This document shows positions 8,628 to 17,245 of a DNA stretch of 64,000 nucleotides, one piece after another. The position numbers were made by a program, and so were the translations under genes. The DNA is from Prevotella sp. Lineage in GTDB: Bacteria; Bacteroidota; Bacteroidia; Bacteroidales; Bacteroidaceae. The notes under the pieces are model-generated. The model was not told the DNA's origin. It saw only the letters and a list, made by a program, of their open reading frames with translations, and ran no database searches. The stretch lies in assembly GCA_024688365.1 (NCBI GenBank), contig JAILEG010000011.1:1-64000 (forward strand), in the 5' to 3' direction. The stretch's first letter is position 1, and the number at the start of each line of letters is the position of its first letter.

Positions 8628-8643
8628 TAATTCCGTATTTTTG
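8612..8643 (+). promoter_or_regulatory. Putative promoter of the HU-family gene
   Basis: The -7 element TATTTTTG at 8636-8643 fits the Bacteroidota consensus TAnnTTTG. A -33 element TTTG lies at 8612-8615 (20-nt spacing) or 8617-8620 (15-nt spacing). Transcription would start near 8650, leaving a leader of about 85 nt before the ATG at 8735. The GTCGAC repeats overlap the -33 region. Confidence 0.6.
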
Positions 8644-8734
8644 CCATATATACCAAGAAAAAATCATCTGACAGAGGGTAAAGCTCCCGACCTCTGTCCG
8701 ACAAGAAACCCACAGCGGAGCAACCCTTAGAACT

Positions 8735-9193
8735 ATGGCAAACAGACCTTTGGCTTATGTGCTCTCCGAGCGCAAGGCAAATCTCGGACCGATGGAAGGA
8801 AAAATTGTGCTTCAGGCACGCCCCACGGGACGCAAGCGCGTCGACCACCGCAGCTTCTGCGACGAGGTGGCACGCGCAACCACATTCACCGGCGCAGAGG
8901 TGGAGGCAGTGCTCCGGCTCGCCGCCGAGATAGCAAAACGCCACGTGGAAAACGGCGATATCGTGGAATTTGGCGACATCGGCACGCTCACACCCTCCTT
9001 CCAGAGCAAGTTGGTTGAGAAAGGCGCAGTGGAGTTCAATCCCAACATCCACATTACGAAGCCCGTCGTGCGTCTCTCGCCTTCGCGCAAATACTTCACC
9101 CTCACCGGCGTAAGCTACGAGCGTGTGGAAGCACCGGCCAAGAAAACGAAGAAGCCGAAGCCATCAGAAGAAAGTGGCGAGGATAATCCGTAA
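8735..9193 (+). CDS. HU-family DNA-binding protein (Bacteroidota type) with basic tail
   Basis: The protein has 152 residues. Residues 30-120 have the HU/IHF-like fold signature of the Bacteroidota family: SFCDEVARATTFTGAEVEAVLRLAAEIAKRHVENGDIVEFGDIGTLTPSF, followed by the strand pair KPVVRLSPSRKYFTLTGVSYER. A lysine-rich tail (APAKKTKKPKP) ends in acidic residues. HU-family proteins bend and compact DNA; this subfamily is often found in many copies and its specific role is unknown. It has its own promoter preceded by the GTCGAC array, which invites an autoregulation hypothesis. A bidirectional terminator follows. Confidence 0.88.
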   Translation: MANRPLAYVLSERKANLGPMEGKIVLQARPTGRKRVDHRSFCDEVARATTFTGAEVEAVLRLAAEIAKRHVENGDIVEFGDIGTLTPSFQSKLVEKGAVEFNPNIHITKPVVRLSPSRKYFTLTGVSYERVEAPAKKTKKPKPSEESGEDNP

Positions 9194-9273
9194 CGGCAGA
9201 TTCACAACGGAGCGATGAACCTCAAGGGCATCGCCCCGTTTTCCTCTTACCATCCTTTTGCATACCAACAAAG

Positions 9274-9323
9274 AAAAAGCCATATCGGAATCTCGACAAG
9301 AGAGAATTTCCGATATGGCTTTT
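9274..9323. terminator. Bidirectional intrinsic terminator between the HU gene and trxA
   Basis: A perfect 15-bp stem is formed by AAAGCCATATCGGAA (9276-9290) and TTCCGATATGGCTTT (9308-9322). It is flanked by A-rich sequence on the left and T-rich on the right, so it can end transcription from both converging genes. Confidence 0.85.
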
Positions 9324-9364
9324 AAAATGTCGGGCAATCTTTCAACAGATTACCAATGTTTAGC

Positions 9365-9679
9365 TTACAGCAATGCCTTGAACTTCTCCTCCAGAACGTT
9401 CTTTGGAGCAGCACCGACAAACTTGTCAACCAGCTGCCCACCCTTGAAGAAGAGGATGGTAGGGATGTTACGTACGCCAAAGTCAATGGCCACATCATCA
9501 TTTTCCTCCACATCGCACTTACCAACGACTATCTTGCCGTCATACTCCTCTGCCAGTTCAGAGATTATCGGCCCTACCATCTTGCAGGGTCCGCACCATG
9601 TTGCCCACAGGTCTACTACCAATGGCAGCTCACCATTCTTATAAGTCTCTAAGTTCTCAGCTGTGATTTCTACTTCCAT
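9365..9679 (-). CDS. trxA: Thioredoxin
   Basis: The protein has 104 residues with the classic active site WCGPC (Cys29 and Cys32) in DLWATWCGPCKMVGP, and the cis-proline loop RNIPTILFF. It is a cytoplasmic protein-disulfide reductase that receives electrons from thioredoxin reductase. Length and motif spacing match the family. It lies 87 nt downstream of dnaE on the same strand; I see no clear promoter in between, so the two may be co-transcribed. Confidence 0.97.
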   Translation of the reverse strand: MEVEITAENLETYKNGELPLVVDLWATWCGPCKMVGPIISELAEEYDGKIVVGKCDVEENDDVAIDFGVRNIPTILFFKGGQLVDKFVGAAPKNVLEEKFKALL

Positions 9680-9766
9680 GTTCTTTTCTTATTTATGATT
9701 CTGTTTTATGTTAATACTCACGAATGAGTGTGTTCTATCAAAGAGCGTGCCAAACGACACTGACTG

Positions 9767-12700
9767 CTAATTGATGTGGAAATCCATCTTCTCGTTGGCA
9801 GTAATGAAGTCTATCAGTTTGCGGTCTACGTTCACTCCCTTGTTACGGCGCTGCAACATAATAGATGTGTTCTCCGGGGTACGCAGCTGTATGAAGAGCT
9901 GCGTCTCACCCTGATGGGCATCCACAACCGTTGACAGTTCAGAAACCAACTCATCATCTAAGGCTGATGAGTCAACCGTTATAGTGAACCGCTCCAGACG
10001 ATGTGTCTTCACGTCATAGAGCTGCTCAACGTTCTGCACCTTCAGCTCCAGCAACGATGGGTTATTGCGGTAGCGGGGCTGACACTTGGCGGTTATGTAT
10101 ATGGTATAGTTGAGTTTGAGCAGATTATTCCACCGAGCCCAGTCACTACCGAAGAGAGCCAGTTCGCCCGACCCCTCAAAATCCTCTATCGTAACGAAGC
10201 CGAACGGTCTGCCGTCCTTTTGGGAGAAACGCTCATTGACAGCCGTGACAATGCCGCCGAAGGTAACCTCATCACGTTTTGACAGTTCTGTCAGATCAGC
10301 ATTGCGTCCAATGGCAGAGCAATGGGTGTTACACATGTTGTTCAGGACAACACTGTACTCATCCAACGGATGGGCTGACAGATAGACACCTACCAGTTCA
10401 CGCTCCTTGTTCAGTTTCTCTATCGTAGGCCATTTATCTGCCTTTGGCACTGCCGGGTGCATCACAGCCACAGCATCCATACCACCGAAGAGCGAGTTCT
10501 GCTGCTCTGCTTTCTCCAATTGGAAAAGCTGGCCATAGCGCACTATGGTGTCAAGGAACATATCCCCCTTCCCTCCTATGCCAAAGTATTGCTCACGCTG
10601 CAATCCAAAGCCATCGAAGCCACCACTGTAGGCAAGGCTCTCGAATGCCTTGCGGTTGACATTACTGAGGTCTACACGCTCGGCAAAGTCGAAGATATCC
10701 TTATACGGACCATTCGCTTCCCGTTCCCGGACAATAGCTTCCGCAGCACCTGTGCCCATTCCCTTGATGGCAGACAGACCGAAACGGATTTCACCCTTCC
10801 TGTTGACACCGAATCCAATCTGACTCTCATTGACATCTGGTCCCAACGTGGCAATCTTCATTGCCTTACATTCCTCCATCAACTTGGTGATTTCCGTTAT
10901 CTGGCTGAATCGGCGCGTCATCAGCGCAGCCATATACTCAGCCGGATAGTGTGCCTTCAGGTAAGCCGTCTGATAGGCCACCCAGGAGTAACAGGTGGCA
11001 TGCGACTTGTTGAAAGCGTAGCTGGCGAATTTCTCCCAGTCGCTCCATATCTTCTCCAGCACTTTAGGGTCATACCCATTCTCCTGTCCCTGCTTGATGA
11101 ACTTCGGCTTCATCGCATCAACGATGGCTTTCTTTTTCTTACCCATAGCCTTACGCAAGGCATCGCTCTCACCTCGGGTGAAGTTGGCAAGCTGCCGACT
11201 CAGAAGCATAACCTGCTCCTGATAGACCGTAATACCGTAAGTGTCCTTGAGGTATTTCTCCATACAGGGAATGTCATACTTCACCAGCGATGGATCATTC
11301 TTACGCTTGATGAAGTCTGGAATATACTCCATAGGTCCCGGACGGTACAGTGCATTCATGGCAATGAGGTCCTCAAACACCGTAGGATGCAGCTCACGCA
11401 GATACTTCTGCATACCGGCCGACTCAAACTGAAATGTGCCTATGGTCTGTCCACGCTGGTAAAGCTGGTAAGTCAGCTCATCATCAATAGGGATATTGTC
11501 AAGGTCAATGATGTCACCAGTTGTCTGCTTGATGACCTTGCATGCCTCCTTCAGCTCCGACAGCGTCTTCAGTCCGAGGAAGTCCATCTTTATCAGTCCC
11601 GTCGACTCAATCACATGCCCGTCATACTGTGTCACGGGCACCTTCTGGTCAGGGAAATCAGGATCAGTAGCAGTTGAGACCGGTACCCAATCATCAATAG
11701 GATTACGGCAGATGATGAAGCCACAGGCATGGATACCCGTTCCACGCACCGTTCCCTCAAGCATCTTGGCATACTTGATGGTATTGCGCTCCCTTATATC
11801 CTCACTAACCTCGGCATCCTGCAACTGCGGTGTACACTTGATAGCATTGGTGAGATTCATCTTCATTCCGTCAGGCAGACGGTCAGGAATGGCCTTGCAC
11901 AACTCATTTGAGATTGTCAGCGGCAGCTTCTCCACACGGGCGACATCCTTGATGGAGTTCTTCGTCGCCATCGTCGAGTAAGTGATGATGTGCGCGCAGT
12001 TCTCATGCCCGTACTTATCCATAACCCATTGAAGCACACGGCCACGGCCATCATCATCGAAATCAGTATCAATATCAGGGAGGTTGACACGGTCAGGATT
12101 CAGGAAACGCTCAAACAGCAAGTCATATTTCAGCGGGTCAATCTTCGTGATTCCCAGGCAATAAGCTACCACCGAGCCAGCAGCCGATCCTCGACCAGGC
12201 CCAACCATGACACCCAACTTCTCACGCGCAGCATTGATGAAGTCCTGCACGATGAGGAAGTAACCAGGAAAACCCATAGTCTTCATCACATGCAACTCGA
12301 ACCGGATGTGGTCTTTCACCTCATCCGACAGCGGATCACCATACAGTTTCCTGGCTCCATCATAGGCCAGCTTTGCCAGATAGTCAGCCTCAAACTTTAT
12401 GCGGTAAATCTTCTCATAGCCACCCAGCCTGGCTATCACCTTCCGTCCTTCTTCCTCTGACAGCGGATTCTCACCGTTCTCATCTGTCGTGAATTCCCTG
12501 TACAGGTCATCCTCAGAGAACTTCCGCCTCCATTCCTCTTCCGTTCCGAAGCTCTCGGGAATCGGGAAGAAAGGCATGATAGGCCCGTGGTCAATACTGT
12601 ATATCTCAACCTTGTCAAGAATCTCCAGTGTGTTCGCCATCGCTTCCGGTACATCCTGGAAGATGTCGTTCATCTCCTGGCGGGTCTTGAACCACTCCTG

Positions 12701-13486
12701 CTTGGAGTAGCGCATGCGCTTCGGATCGTCCAAATCCTCATTCGTTGACAGACAGAGCAGATGGTCATGTGCCTCCGCCGTCTCCTTGTCCTCAAAGTGG
12801 CAGTCATTCGTGCAGACCAGCTTGATACCATACTCCTTGGCCAGCTGCATCATCACCCTATTGGCTTTCTGCTGTAATGGGAAGGTCTCACGGTTCGCAA
12901 CCAGCGAGGGGTCTTTCACCTCATGCCGCTGCAACTCCAGATAATAGTCATCGCCGAACACACGATGATACCACTGGCAGGCCTCCCTTGCCCCTTCTAT
13001 GTCACCATGAAGAATCTTCGATGGCACCTCACCGGCGATACAGGCTGAGCAGACTATCAGGTCCTCGTGATATTTCTCAAGTTCCTCCCGGTCAGTCCGT
13101 GGCCTGTAATAATAACCGTCAACCCATGCATGAGAGACGAGCTTGATGAGATTCTTATATCCGTTATAGTTTTTCGCCAACACAATAAGGTGATAGCCCG
13201 AATTGTCGTGCATCTCCTTCACCTTATCCGTCATCCTGCGGCGGGCCACATACATCTCGCAGCCGAATATCGGCTTGAAAGGCTCCTCACCCTTCTCCTT
13301 CCTGCTCTTATTGATTTTGGCACAATAGTCCGAAAACTCCTTGATGCCAAACATCACACCGTGGTCGGTTATCGCCATACCTTTCATCCCATCGGCAACG
13401 GCTTTATCAACCAGGCGCGTCACCTTCGACTGACCGTCAAGAATAGAGTAATTGGTGTGGACGTGTAAATGTACGAAATCTTCCAT
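9767..13486 (-). CDS. dnaE: DNA polymerase III subunit alpha
   Basis: The protein has 1239 residues and is the replicative polymerase. The ATG at 13486 starts MEDFVHLHVHTNYSILDG, the PHP domain with its first metal-binding histidines; the open frame extends to 13657 but those 57 residues are hydrophobic non-homologous sequence overlapping the divergent promoters. GPGRGSAAGS and the catalytic PDIDTDFDDDGRG (near residue 470) mark the C-family polymerase active site. A helix-hairpin-helix region and an OB-fold (FGGIVTAVNERFSQKDGRPFGFVTIEDFEG) follow. It has a promoter at 13508-13539 and is followed by trxA. Confidence 0.97.
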   Translation of the reverse strand: MEDFVHLHVHTNYSILDGQSKVTRLVDKAVADGMKGMAITDHGVMFGIKEFSDYCAKINKSRKEKGEEPFKPIFGCEMYVARRRMTDKVKEMHDNSGYHLIVLAKNYNGYKNLIKLVSHAWVDGYYYRPRTDREELEKYHEDLIVCSACIAGEVPSKILHGDIEGAREACQWYHRVFGDDYYLELQRHEVKDPSLVANRETFPLQQKANRVMMQLAKEYGIKLVCTNDCHFEDKETAEAHDHLLCLSTNEDLDDPKRMRYSKQEWFKTRQEMNDIFQDVPEAMANTLEILDKVEIYSIDHGPIMPFFPIPESFGTEEEWRRKFSEDDLYREFTTDENGENPLSEEEGRKVIARLGGYEKIYRIKFEADYLAKLAYDGARKLYGDPLSDEVKDHIRFELHVMKTMGFPGYFLIVQDFINAAREKLGVMVGPGRGSAAGSVVAYCLGITKIDPLKYDLLFERFLNPDRVNLPDIDTDFDDDGRGRVLQWVMDKYGHENCAHIITYSTMATKNSIKDVARVEKLPLTISNELCKAIPDRLPDGMKMNLTNAIKCTPQLQDAEVSEDIRERNTIKYAKMLEGTVRGTGIHACGFIICRNPIDDWVPVSTATDPDFPDQKVPVTQYDGHVIESTGLIKMDFLGLKTLSELKEACKVIKQTTGDIIDLDNIPIDDELTYQLYQRGQTIGTFQFESAGMQKYLRELHPTVFEDLIAMNALYRPGPMEYIPDFIKRKNDPSLVKYDIPCMEKYLKDTYGITVYQEQVMLLSRQLANFTRGESDALRKAMGKKKKAIVDAMKPKFIKQGQENGYDPKVLEKIWSDWEKFASYAFNKSHATCYSWVAYQTAYLKAHYPAEYMAALMTRRFSQITEITKLMEECKAMKIATLGPDVNESQIGFGVNRKGEIRFGLSAIKGMGTGAAEAIVREREANGPYKDIFDFAERVDLSNVNRKAFESLAYSGGFDGFGLQREQYFGIGGKGDMFLDTIVRYGQLFQLEKAEQQNSLFGGMDAVAVMHPAVPKADKWPTIEKLNKERELVGVYLSAHPLDEYSVVLNNMCNTHCSAIGRNADLTELSKRDEVTFGGIVTAVNERFSQKDGRPFGFVTIEDFEGSGELALFGSDWARWNNLLKLNYTIYITAKCQPRYRNNPSLLELKVQNVEQLYDVKTHRLERFTITVDSSALDDELVSELSTVVDAHQGETQLFIQLRTPENTSIMLQRRNKGVNVDRKLIDFITANEKMDFHIN

Positions 13487-13507
13487 TAAGCTATGCGTTT
13501 TGAGCGG

Positions 13508-13539
13508 TAAAGTTACTACGAAAAGCCGACATAGCCAAA
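13508..13539 (-). promoter_or_regulatory. Putative dnaE promoter
   Basis: On the minus strand TTTG (13539-13536) is followed after 20 nt by TAACTTTA (13515-13508), one base off the TAnnTTTG consensus. It lies just upstream of the dnaE ATG at 13486 and is back to back with the psd promoter. Confidence 0.5.
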
Positions 13540-13555
13540 AGAATGAGAGTGAAAA

Positions 13556-13587
13556 TTTGTGGAAATGACAAAAAAGGAGTACCTTTG
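13556..13587 (+). promoter_or_regulatory. Putative psd promoter
   Basis: TTTG at 13556-13559 and TACCTTTG at 13580-13587 match the Bacteroidota -33/-7 consensus with 20-nt spacing. The psd ATG is 28 nt further on. It is divergent from the dnaE promoter, with 16 bp between the two. Confidence 0.7.
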
Positions 13588-13615
13588 CAACAAACAAAAA
13601 CGTCGTTAATCGACC

Positions 13616-14329
13616 ATGGGAAAAATAAAAAAGAAACTCAAAAAAATAAGAATCCACCGTGAGGGAACCAACACACTGCTCTACGGAGCCATTGGCATCA
13701 TTCTCGCTGCGCTGATTCTCTGGTTTGCAGTTCCGTCAAAGATACCATTCTGGATTTTTGCTGTTGTCTTCGGTACCATTTATTGTATAGTACTGAACTT
13801 CTACCGTTGTCCTATCCGCTACTTCGGAAGTGAGGACACGGAAGGCATTGTCGTTGCGCCTGCCGATGGCCACATTGTCGTCATCGAGGAAGTCGATGAG
13901 AATGAATACTTCCATGACCGCCGCCTGATGATTTCCATCTTCATGAGTCTTTGGAACGTACATGCCAACTGGTTTCCGGTTGACGGTGTCGTTAAATCAG
14001 TAAAACACTTCAATGGAAACTTCCACAAAGCCTGGCTTCCCAAGGCAAGTGAGGAGAATGAGCATGCTGACATCCTTCTTACCACTCCCGATGGCACTGA
14101 TGTCCTCTGCCGCCAGATTGCCGGAGCTATGGCACGACGCATCGTCACCTATGCCAAGGAAGGTGAGGACTGCTACATTGACGAGCATCTCGGTTTCATC
14201 AAGCTGGGCAGCCGCGTTGACATATTCCTGCCTGTAGGCTCTGAAGTATGCGTCAAGATGGGGCAGACAACCACAGGTGACCAGACCGTCATTGCCAAGT
14301 TGAAGGCAAAACCATCAGAACAGGTATGA
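13616..14329 (+). CDS. psd: Phosphatidylserine decarboxylase proenzyme
   Basis: The protein has 237 residues, the short PSD-A type. It decarboxylates phosphatidylserine to phosphatidylethanolamine at the inner membrane. Two N-terminal hydrophobic segments (residues 22-62) anchor it. The motif [11 protein letters not shown] (114 onwards) is typical, and the self-cleavage site LGS lies at 197-199, where Ser199 would become the pyruvoyl group. The stop codon overlaps the pssA start by 4 nt, so the two steps of PE synthesis are translationally coupled. Confidence 0.95.
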   Translation: MGKIKKKLKKIRIHREGTNTLLYGAIGIILAALILWFAVPSKIPFWIFAVVFGTIYCIVLNFYRCPIRYFGSEDTEGIVVAPADGHIVVIEEVDENEYFHDRRLMISIFMSLWNVHANWFPVDGVVKSVKHFNGNFHKAWLPKASEENEHADILLTTPDGTDVLCRQIAGAMARRIVTYAKEGEDCYIDEHLGFIKLGSRVDIFLPVGSEVCVKMGQTTTGDQTVIAKLKAKPSEQV

Positions 14330-15012
14330 AGAAACACATTCCCAACAGCATCACTTGCTGTAATCTTATCTCTGGCTGCATTGCCACGGCATTTGCCTTC
14401 GGCGGCAACGCTGAGGCTGCACTGATGTGGATCATCATCGGAGCCGTGTTCGACTTCTTCGACGGAATGTCAGCCCGTCTCCTCCACGTCAGTTCCCCCA
14501 TCGGCAAGGAACTCGACTCACTGGCTGACGACATCACCTTCGGTGTAGCTCCCTCCACCATCATCTTCAGTCAGCTGCAGGTTATGGCTTATCCGGCTTT
14601 CATGGAGTCACTGCGTGACTGTCTCCCCTTCGCAGCATTCATCATGGCAGCATTCTCTGCCCTCCGCCTGGCAAAGTTCAATCTTGACGAGCGTCAGGCA
14701 TTGGGATTCATCGGACTTCCCACACCGGCCAATGCCCTTTTCTGGGGTTCGCTCATTGTTGGCGCAGGCAGCAGGATGGAGAACCACCCGTGGATGCTTT
14801 TCATCATCCTTGCTGGCATAGCCATCAGCTCATGGCTGCTTGTATCGGAGATTCCCATGTTCGCCTTGAAATTCAAGCAATGGGGCTGGAAGGGCAATGA
14901 AGTCAAGTACATCTTCCTCCTCACCTGTATCCCACTCCTGGTTATTTTCGGCATATCCTCCTTCGCCATCATCATTGCCTGGTACGTCGTACTGTCCGTC
15001 ATTGTAAAATAG
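14326..15012 (+). CDS. pssA: CDP-diacylglycerol--serine O-phosphatidyltransferase
   Basis: The protein has 228 residues with about seven hydrophobic segments. The CDP-alcohol phosphotransferase signature is present as [24 protein letters not shown], which keeps the D-G-x2-A-R, G and two-aspartate pattern. It makes phosphatidylserine from CDP-diacylglycerol and serine, the substrate for Psd encoded immediately upstream with an ATGA overlap. An inner membrane location is expected. Confidence 0.95.
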   Translation: MKKHIPNSITCCNLISGCIATAFAFGGNAEAALMWIIIGAVFDFFDGMSARLLHVSSPIGKELDSLADDITFGVAPSTIIFSQLQVMAYPAFMESLRDCLPFAAFIMAAFSALRLAKFNLDERQALGFIGLPTPANALFWGSLIVGAGSRMENHPWMLFIILAGIAISSWLLVSEIPMFALKFKQWGWKGNEVKYIFLLTCIPLLVIFGISSFAIIIAWYVVLSVIVK

Positions 15013-15050
15013 TCTCCCACAGGGAAACCAAGAAATAAAAACGTCAGACT

Positions 15051-15347
15051 ATGACTTTCATTGCATTTCTGCTGAAGTTCGCCTTCTTCATCTTCATCAT
15101 CTTCCTCGCATTGATAGTGTGGATTGCCTACACATTCTATAAACAGCTGCGCCGCACCCGCCGTCACTTCAATCCCTACGGGCAACAGAACCAGTCTTAC
15201 AGCTCACAGGAAAAGCCACAGCCAACGGGGAACACCATCACTGACAACCGCCCTATGGAGGAACGCCGTAAGCAGGTCATCCCTGACAGTGAGGGAGAAT
15301 ATGTTGACTTCACTGAGGCTGATGATACTAAAACTGAAACTCTTTAG
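15051..15347 (+). CDS. DUF4834 family small membrane protein
   Basis: The protein has 98 residues: one N-terminal transmembrane helix (FLLKFAFFIFIIFLALIVWI), a basic stretch (KQLRRTRRHF), a polar Gln/Ser-rich linker and an acidic C-terminal motif (SEGEYVDFTEADD). This layout matches DUF4834, a Bacteroidota family often found after pssA. The function is unknown. It is the third gene of the psd-pssA operon, 38 nt downstream. Confidence 0.8.
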   Translation: MTFIAFLLKFAFFIFIIFLALIVWIAYTFYKQLRRTRRHFNPYGQQNQSYSSQEKPQPTGNTITDNRPMEERRKQVIPDSEGEYVDFTEADDTKTETL

Positions 15348-15391
15348 TACAGAAGGTATTATCCAAGAGTCCTCTCTTCCATTTACGCCAC

Positions 15392-15865
15392 TTATACCCC
15401 TATACTTTCCAATATTCTCTCCAGCACACTCCCATTCGTAATAAAGATGGTGGCCCTGCCTGCCATACCCTTTCGGACAAAGTATGTCCCCTTGATTGTG
15501 ACAGAGATTGTAAACGTGTTCCCCGATGGCGAATTGCGCACAGTCCTGTCTTTCTTTGTGACCAGTCCGTTTACATAGCCGTACATATCAGCCACATATC
15601 CCTCAAACTCTATGTGGACTGTCATCCCCTTGCTGACTGTATTCACATATTTATAAGGTATATGAACTTCAGCATGCCCTCCATTCAAGGCAGTGGCTTC
15701 AGCCGTGATCGTCTCCGGATAAGGAATGAAGGCCACTGCCGCCAGTAAGCCTGCTAATACCAACGTGATAACTATAATTCCATAACGGACTATCCTGGGT
15801 GGAACTTCCCCAACAATATGCCGTACCTTCCTGCTCCTCAGCTCTATCTTCTCAACCTCGTCCAT
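15392..15865 (-). CDS. Short HlyD-family membrane fusion protein, lacking the coiled-coil region
   Basis: The protein has 157 residues. It starts with the cytoplasmic segment typical of Bacteroidota HlyD partners of peptidase-ABC exporters (ELRSRKVRHIVGEVPPRIVRYG), then one membrane helix (residues 29-47) and a periplasmic stub YPETITAEAT. It then jumps straight to the C-terminal beta-barrel part (AEVHIPYKYVNTVSKGMTVHIEF and a closing GMAGRATIFI). Ordinary family members are around 400 residues with a long alpha-hairpin between these parts. The frame is intact, so this is either a natural minimal form or an in-frame deletion. It is 12 nt downstream of the truncated ABC gene. Confidence 0.72.
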   Translation of the reverse strand: MDEVEKIELRSRKVRHIVGEVPPRIVRYGIIVITLVLAGLLAAVAFIPYPETITAEATALNGGHAEVHIPYKYVNTVSKGMTVHIEFEGYVADMYGYVNGLVTKKDRTVRNSPSGNTFTISVTIKGTYFVRKGMAGRATIFITNGSVLERILESIGV

Positions 15866-15877
15866 ATTACAAACACT

Positions 15878-17234
15878 TTAGTTACCCAGCTCCAGCTGGT
15901 TCTTCACAAGAAGGTAATAAGCACCTCGCATCTCCGTAAGCTGCTGGTGCGTACCGCTCTCCACAACCGTTCCCTTATCAAGCACGACTATCTGGTCAGC
16001 ATCTCTCACCGTACTCAGCCTGTGAGCTACAACCACCACGGTCCGTCCTTGATAGAACTTGCTTAGATTCTCCACTATCATGCGCTCATTATTGGCATCG
16101 AGCGAGTTCGTGGCTTCATCCAGGAAGATATAGTCTGGATTCCTGTAGACTGCCCTGGCTATCAGGATGCGCTGCTTCTGTCCCTGACTGAGTCCCACTC
16201 CGTCACGTCCTATCTTCGTGTTGAACTTCAGAGGCAGACCCATCACATACTCCTTGATGCAGGCTATCTCGGAGGCTTTCAACAGCCGATCCTTGTCTAT
16301 CTCGCCATCGTCCACGGCTATGTTGCGCGCTATGGACTCCGAGAATATCACACCGTCCTGCATCACCACACCACACTGCCTGCGCCACCACTTCTTGTTC
16401 AACTGGTCAATGGCTGTTCCTCCCATCCTTATCTCACCGCCTGACACAGGATAATAGCCCAGCATAAGCTTCACCAGTGTGGTCTTTCCACTGCCTGAAG
16501 CACCCACAATGGCTGTCACCTTCCCTTTGGGGATATGGATGCTGACATTATCTATGACAGTCTTCAACGCATGAGGGTCATACTTGAAACTCACACCATC
16601 TATCTCTATGCCTTTGGATCCATCAGCCAGCGCCATTGCCAGGTCGGACTTTCCGTTCTCGTCATCCATTCTGTGTATCTCATTGATACGCTCCAGGCTT
16701 ATCCTCACATCCTGCACTGAGTAGAAGAAACCCATCAGCTGTTCTACGGGCGAGTTCAGCTGACCGATGATGTACTGCACCGCGAGCATCATTCCTAACG
16801 TAAGCTGCCCGTGGATGACGGCTGTTGCAGCCACCACAGTGATGACAATGTTCTTCAGTTCGTTGATGAAGATGCTGCCCGCCTCCTGTGCCTGATGCAG
16901 CTTGAGCGACCTCATCTGTACCCCAAAGAGGTCAGCCTGCGTGTCCTCCCACTCCCAGCGTTTTCGTTGCTCACAGTCCTGCAGCTTTATCTCCTGCATG
17001 GAGGTGATGAACTCATAGGTTTTGTTGTTGTTGATGGCCTGCTGCTCGAAGAGTTCATAGTCGAGAACCTTTCTTCGTCTTAGAAACAGTGCAAGCCAAC
17101 CGCCATAGAGCAGGCTGCCGAGCATGAAGATGGCGAATACAAGCCAATTGTAAGACAGAAGCACAATGCTGAACACGACAAAGGTGAAAAGCGAGAAAAT
17201 CATGCTGATATGCTATCGGGAAAGACTTAAACAT
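15878..17234 (-). pseudogene. Peptidase-containing ABC exporter with an internal deletion (C-terminal 441 residues open)
   Basis: The long open frame (15878-17203, 441 residues) is the second half of a C39-type ABC exporter: two or three membrane helices, then an ATPase domain with Walker A GASGSGKTT (near 234-242), signature LSQGQKQR (338), Walker B YIFLDE (358) and the H-loop His394. Full-length relatives are about 730 residues, with an N-terminal cysteine peptidase and six helices. Just upstream, an ATG at 17234 starts MFKSFPIAYQHD, which looks like the beginning of such a peptidase domain, but in another frame. The two pieces meet at the sequence CAGCATGAT. I infer loss of about 290 codons, leaving a frameshift. 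The shortened product may still be made from the ATG at 17203, but it would lack substrate cleavage. Confidence 0.75.
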
Positions 17235-17245
17235 AACATCTTTTC

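Noticed and set aside
10457..11677. 406-codon open frame on the plus strand
   Set aside because: It lies fully antisense inside dnaE, has no recognisable domain, and arises from codon bias of the real gene.
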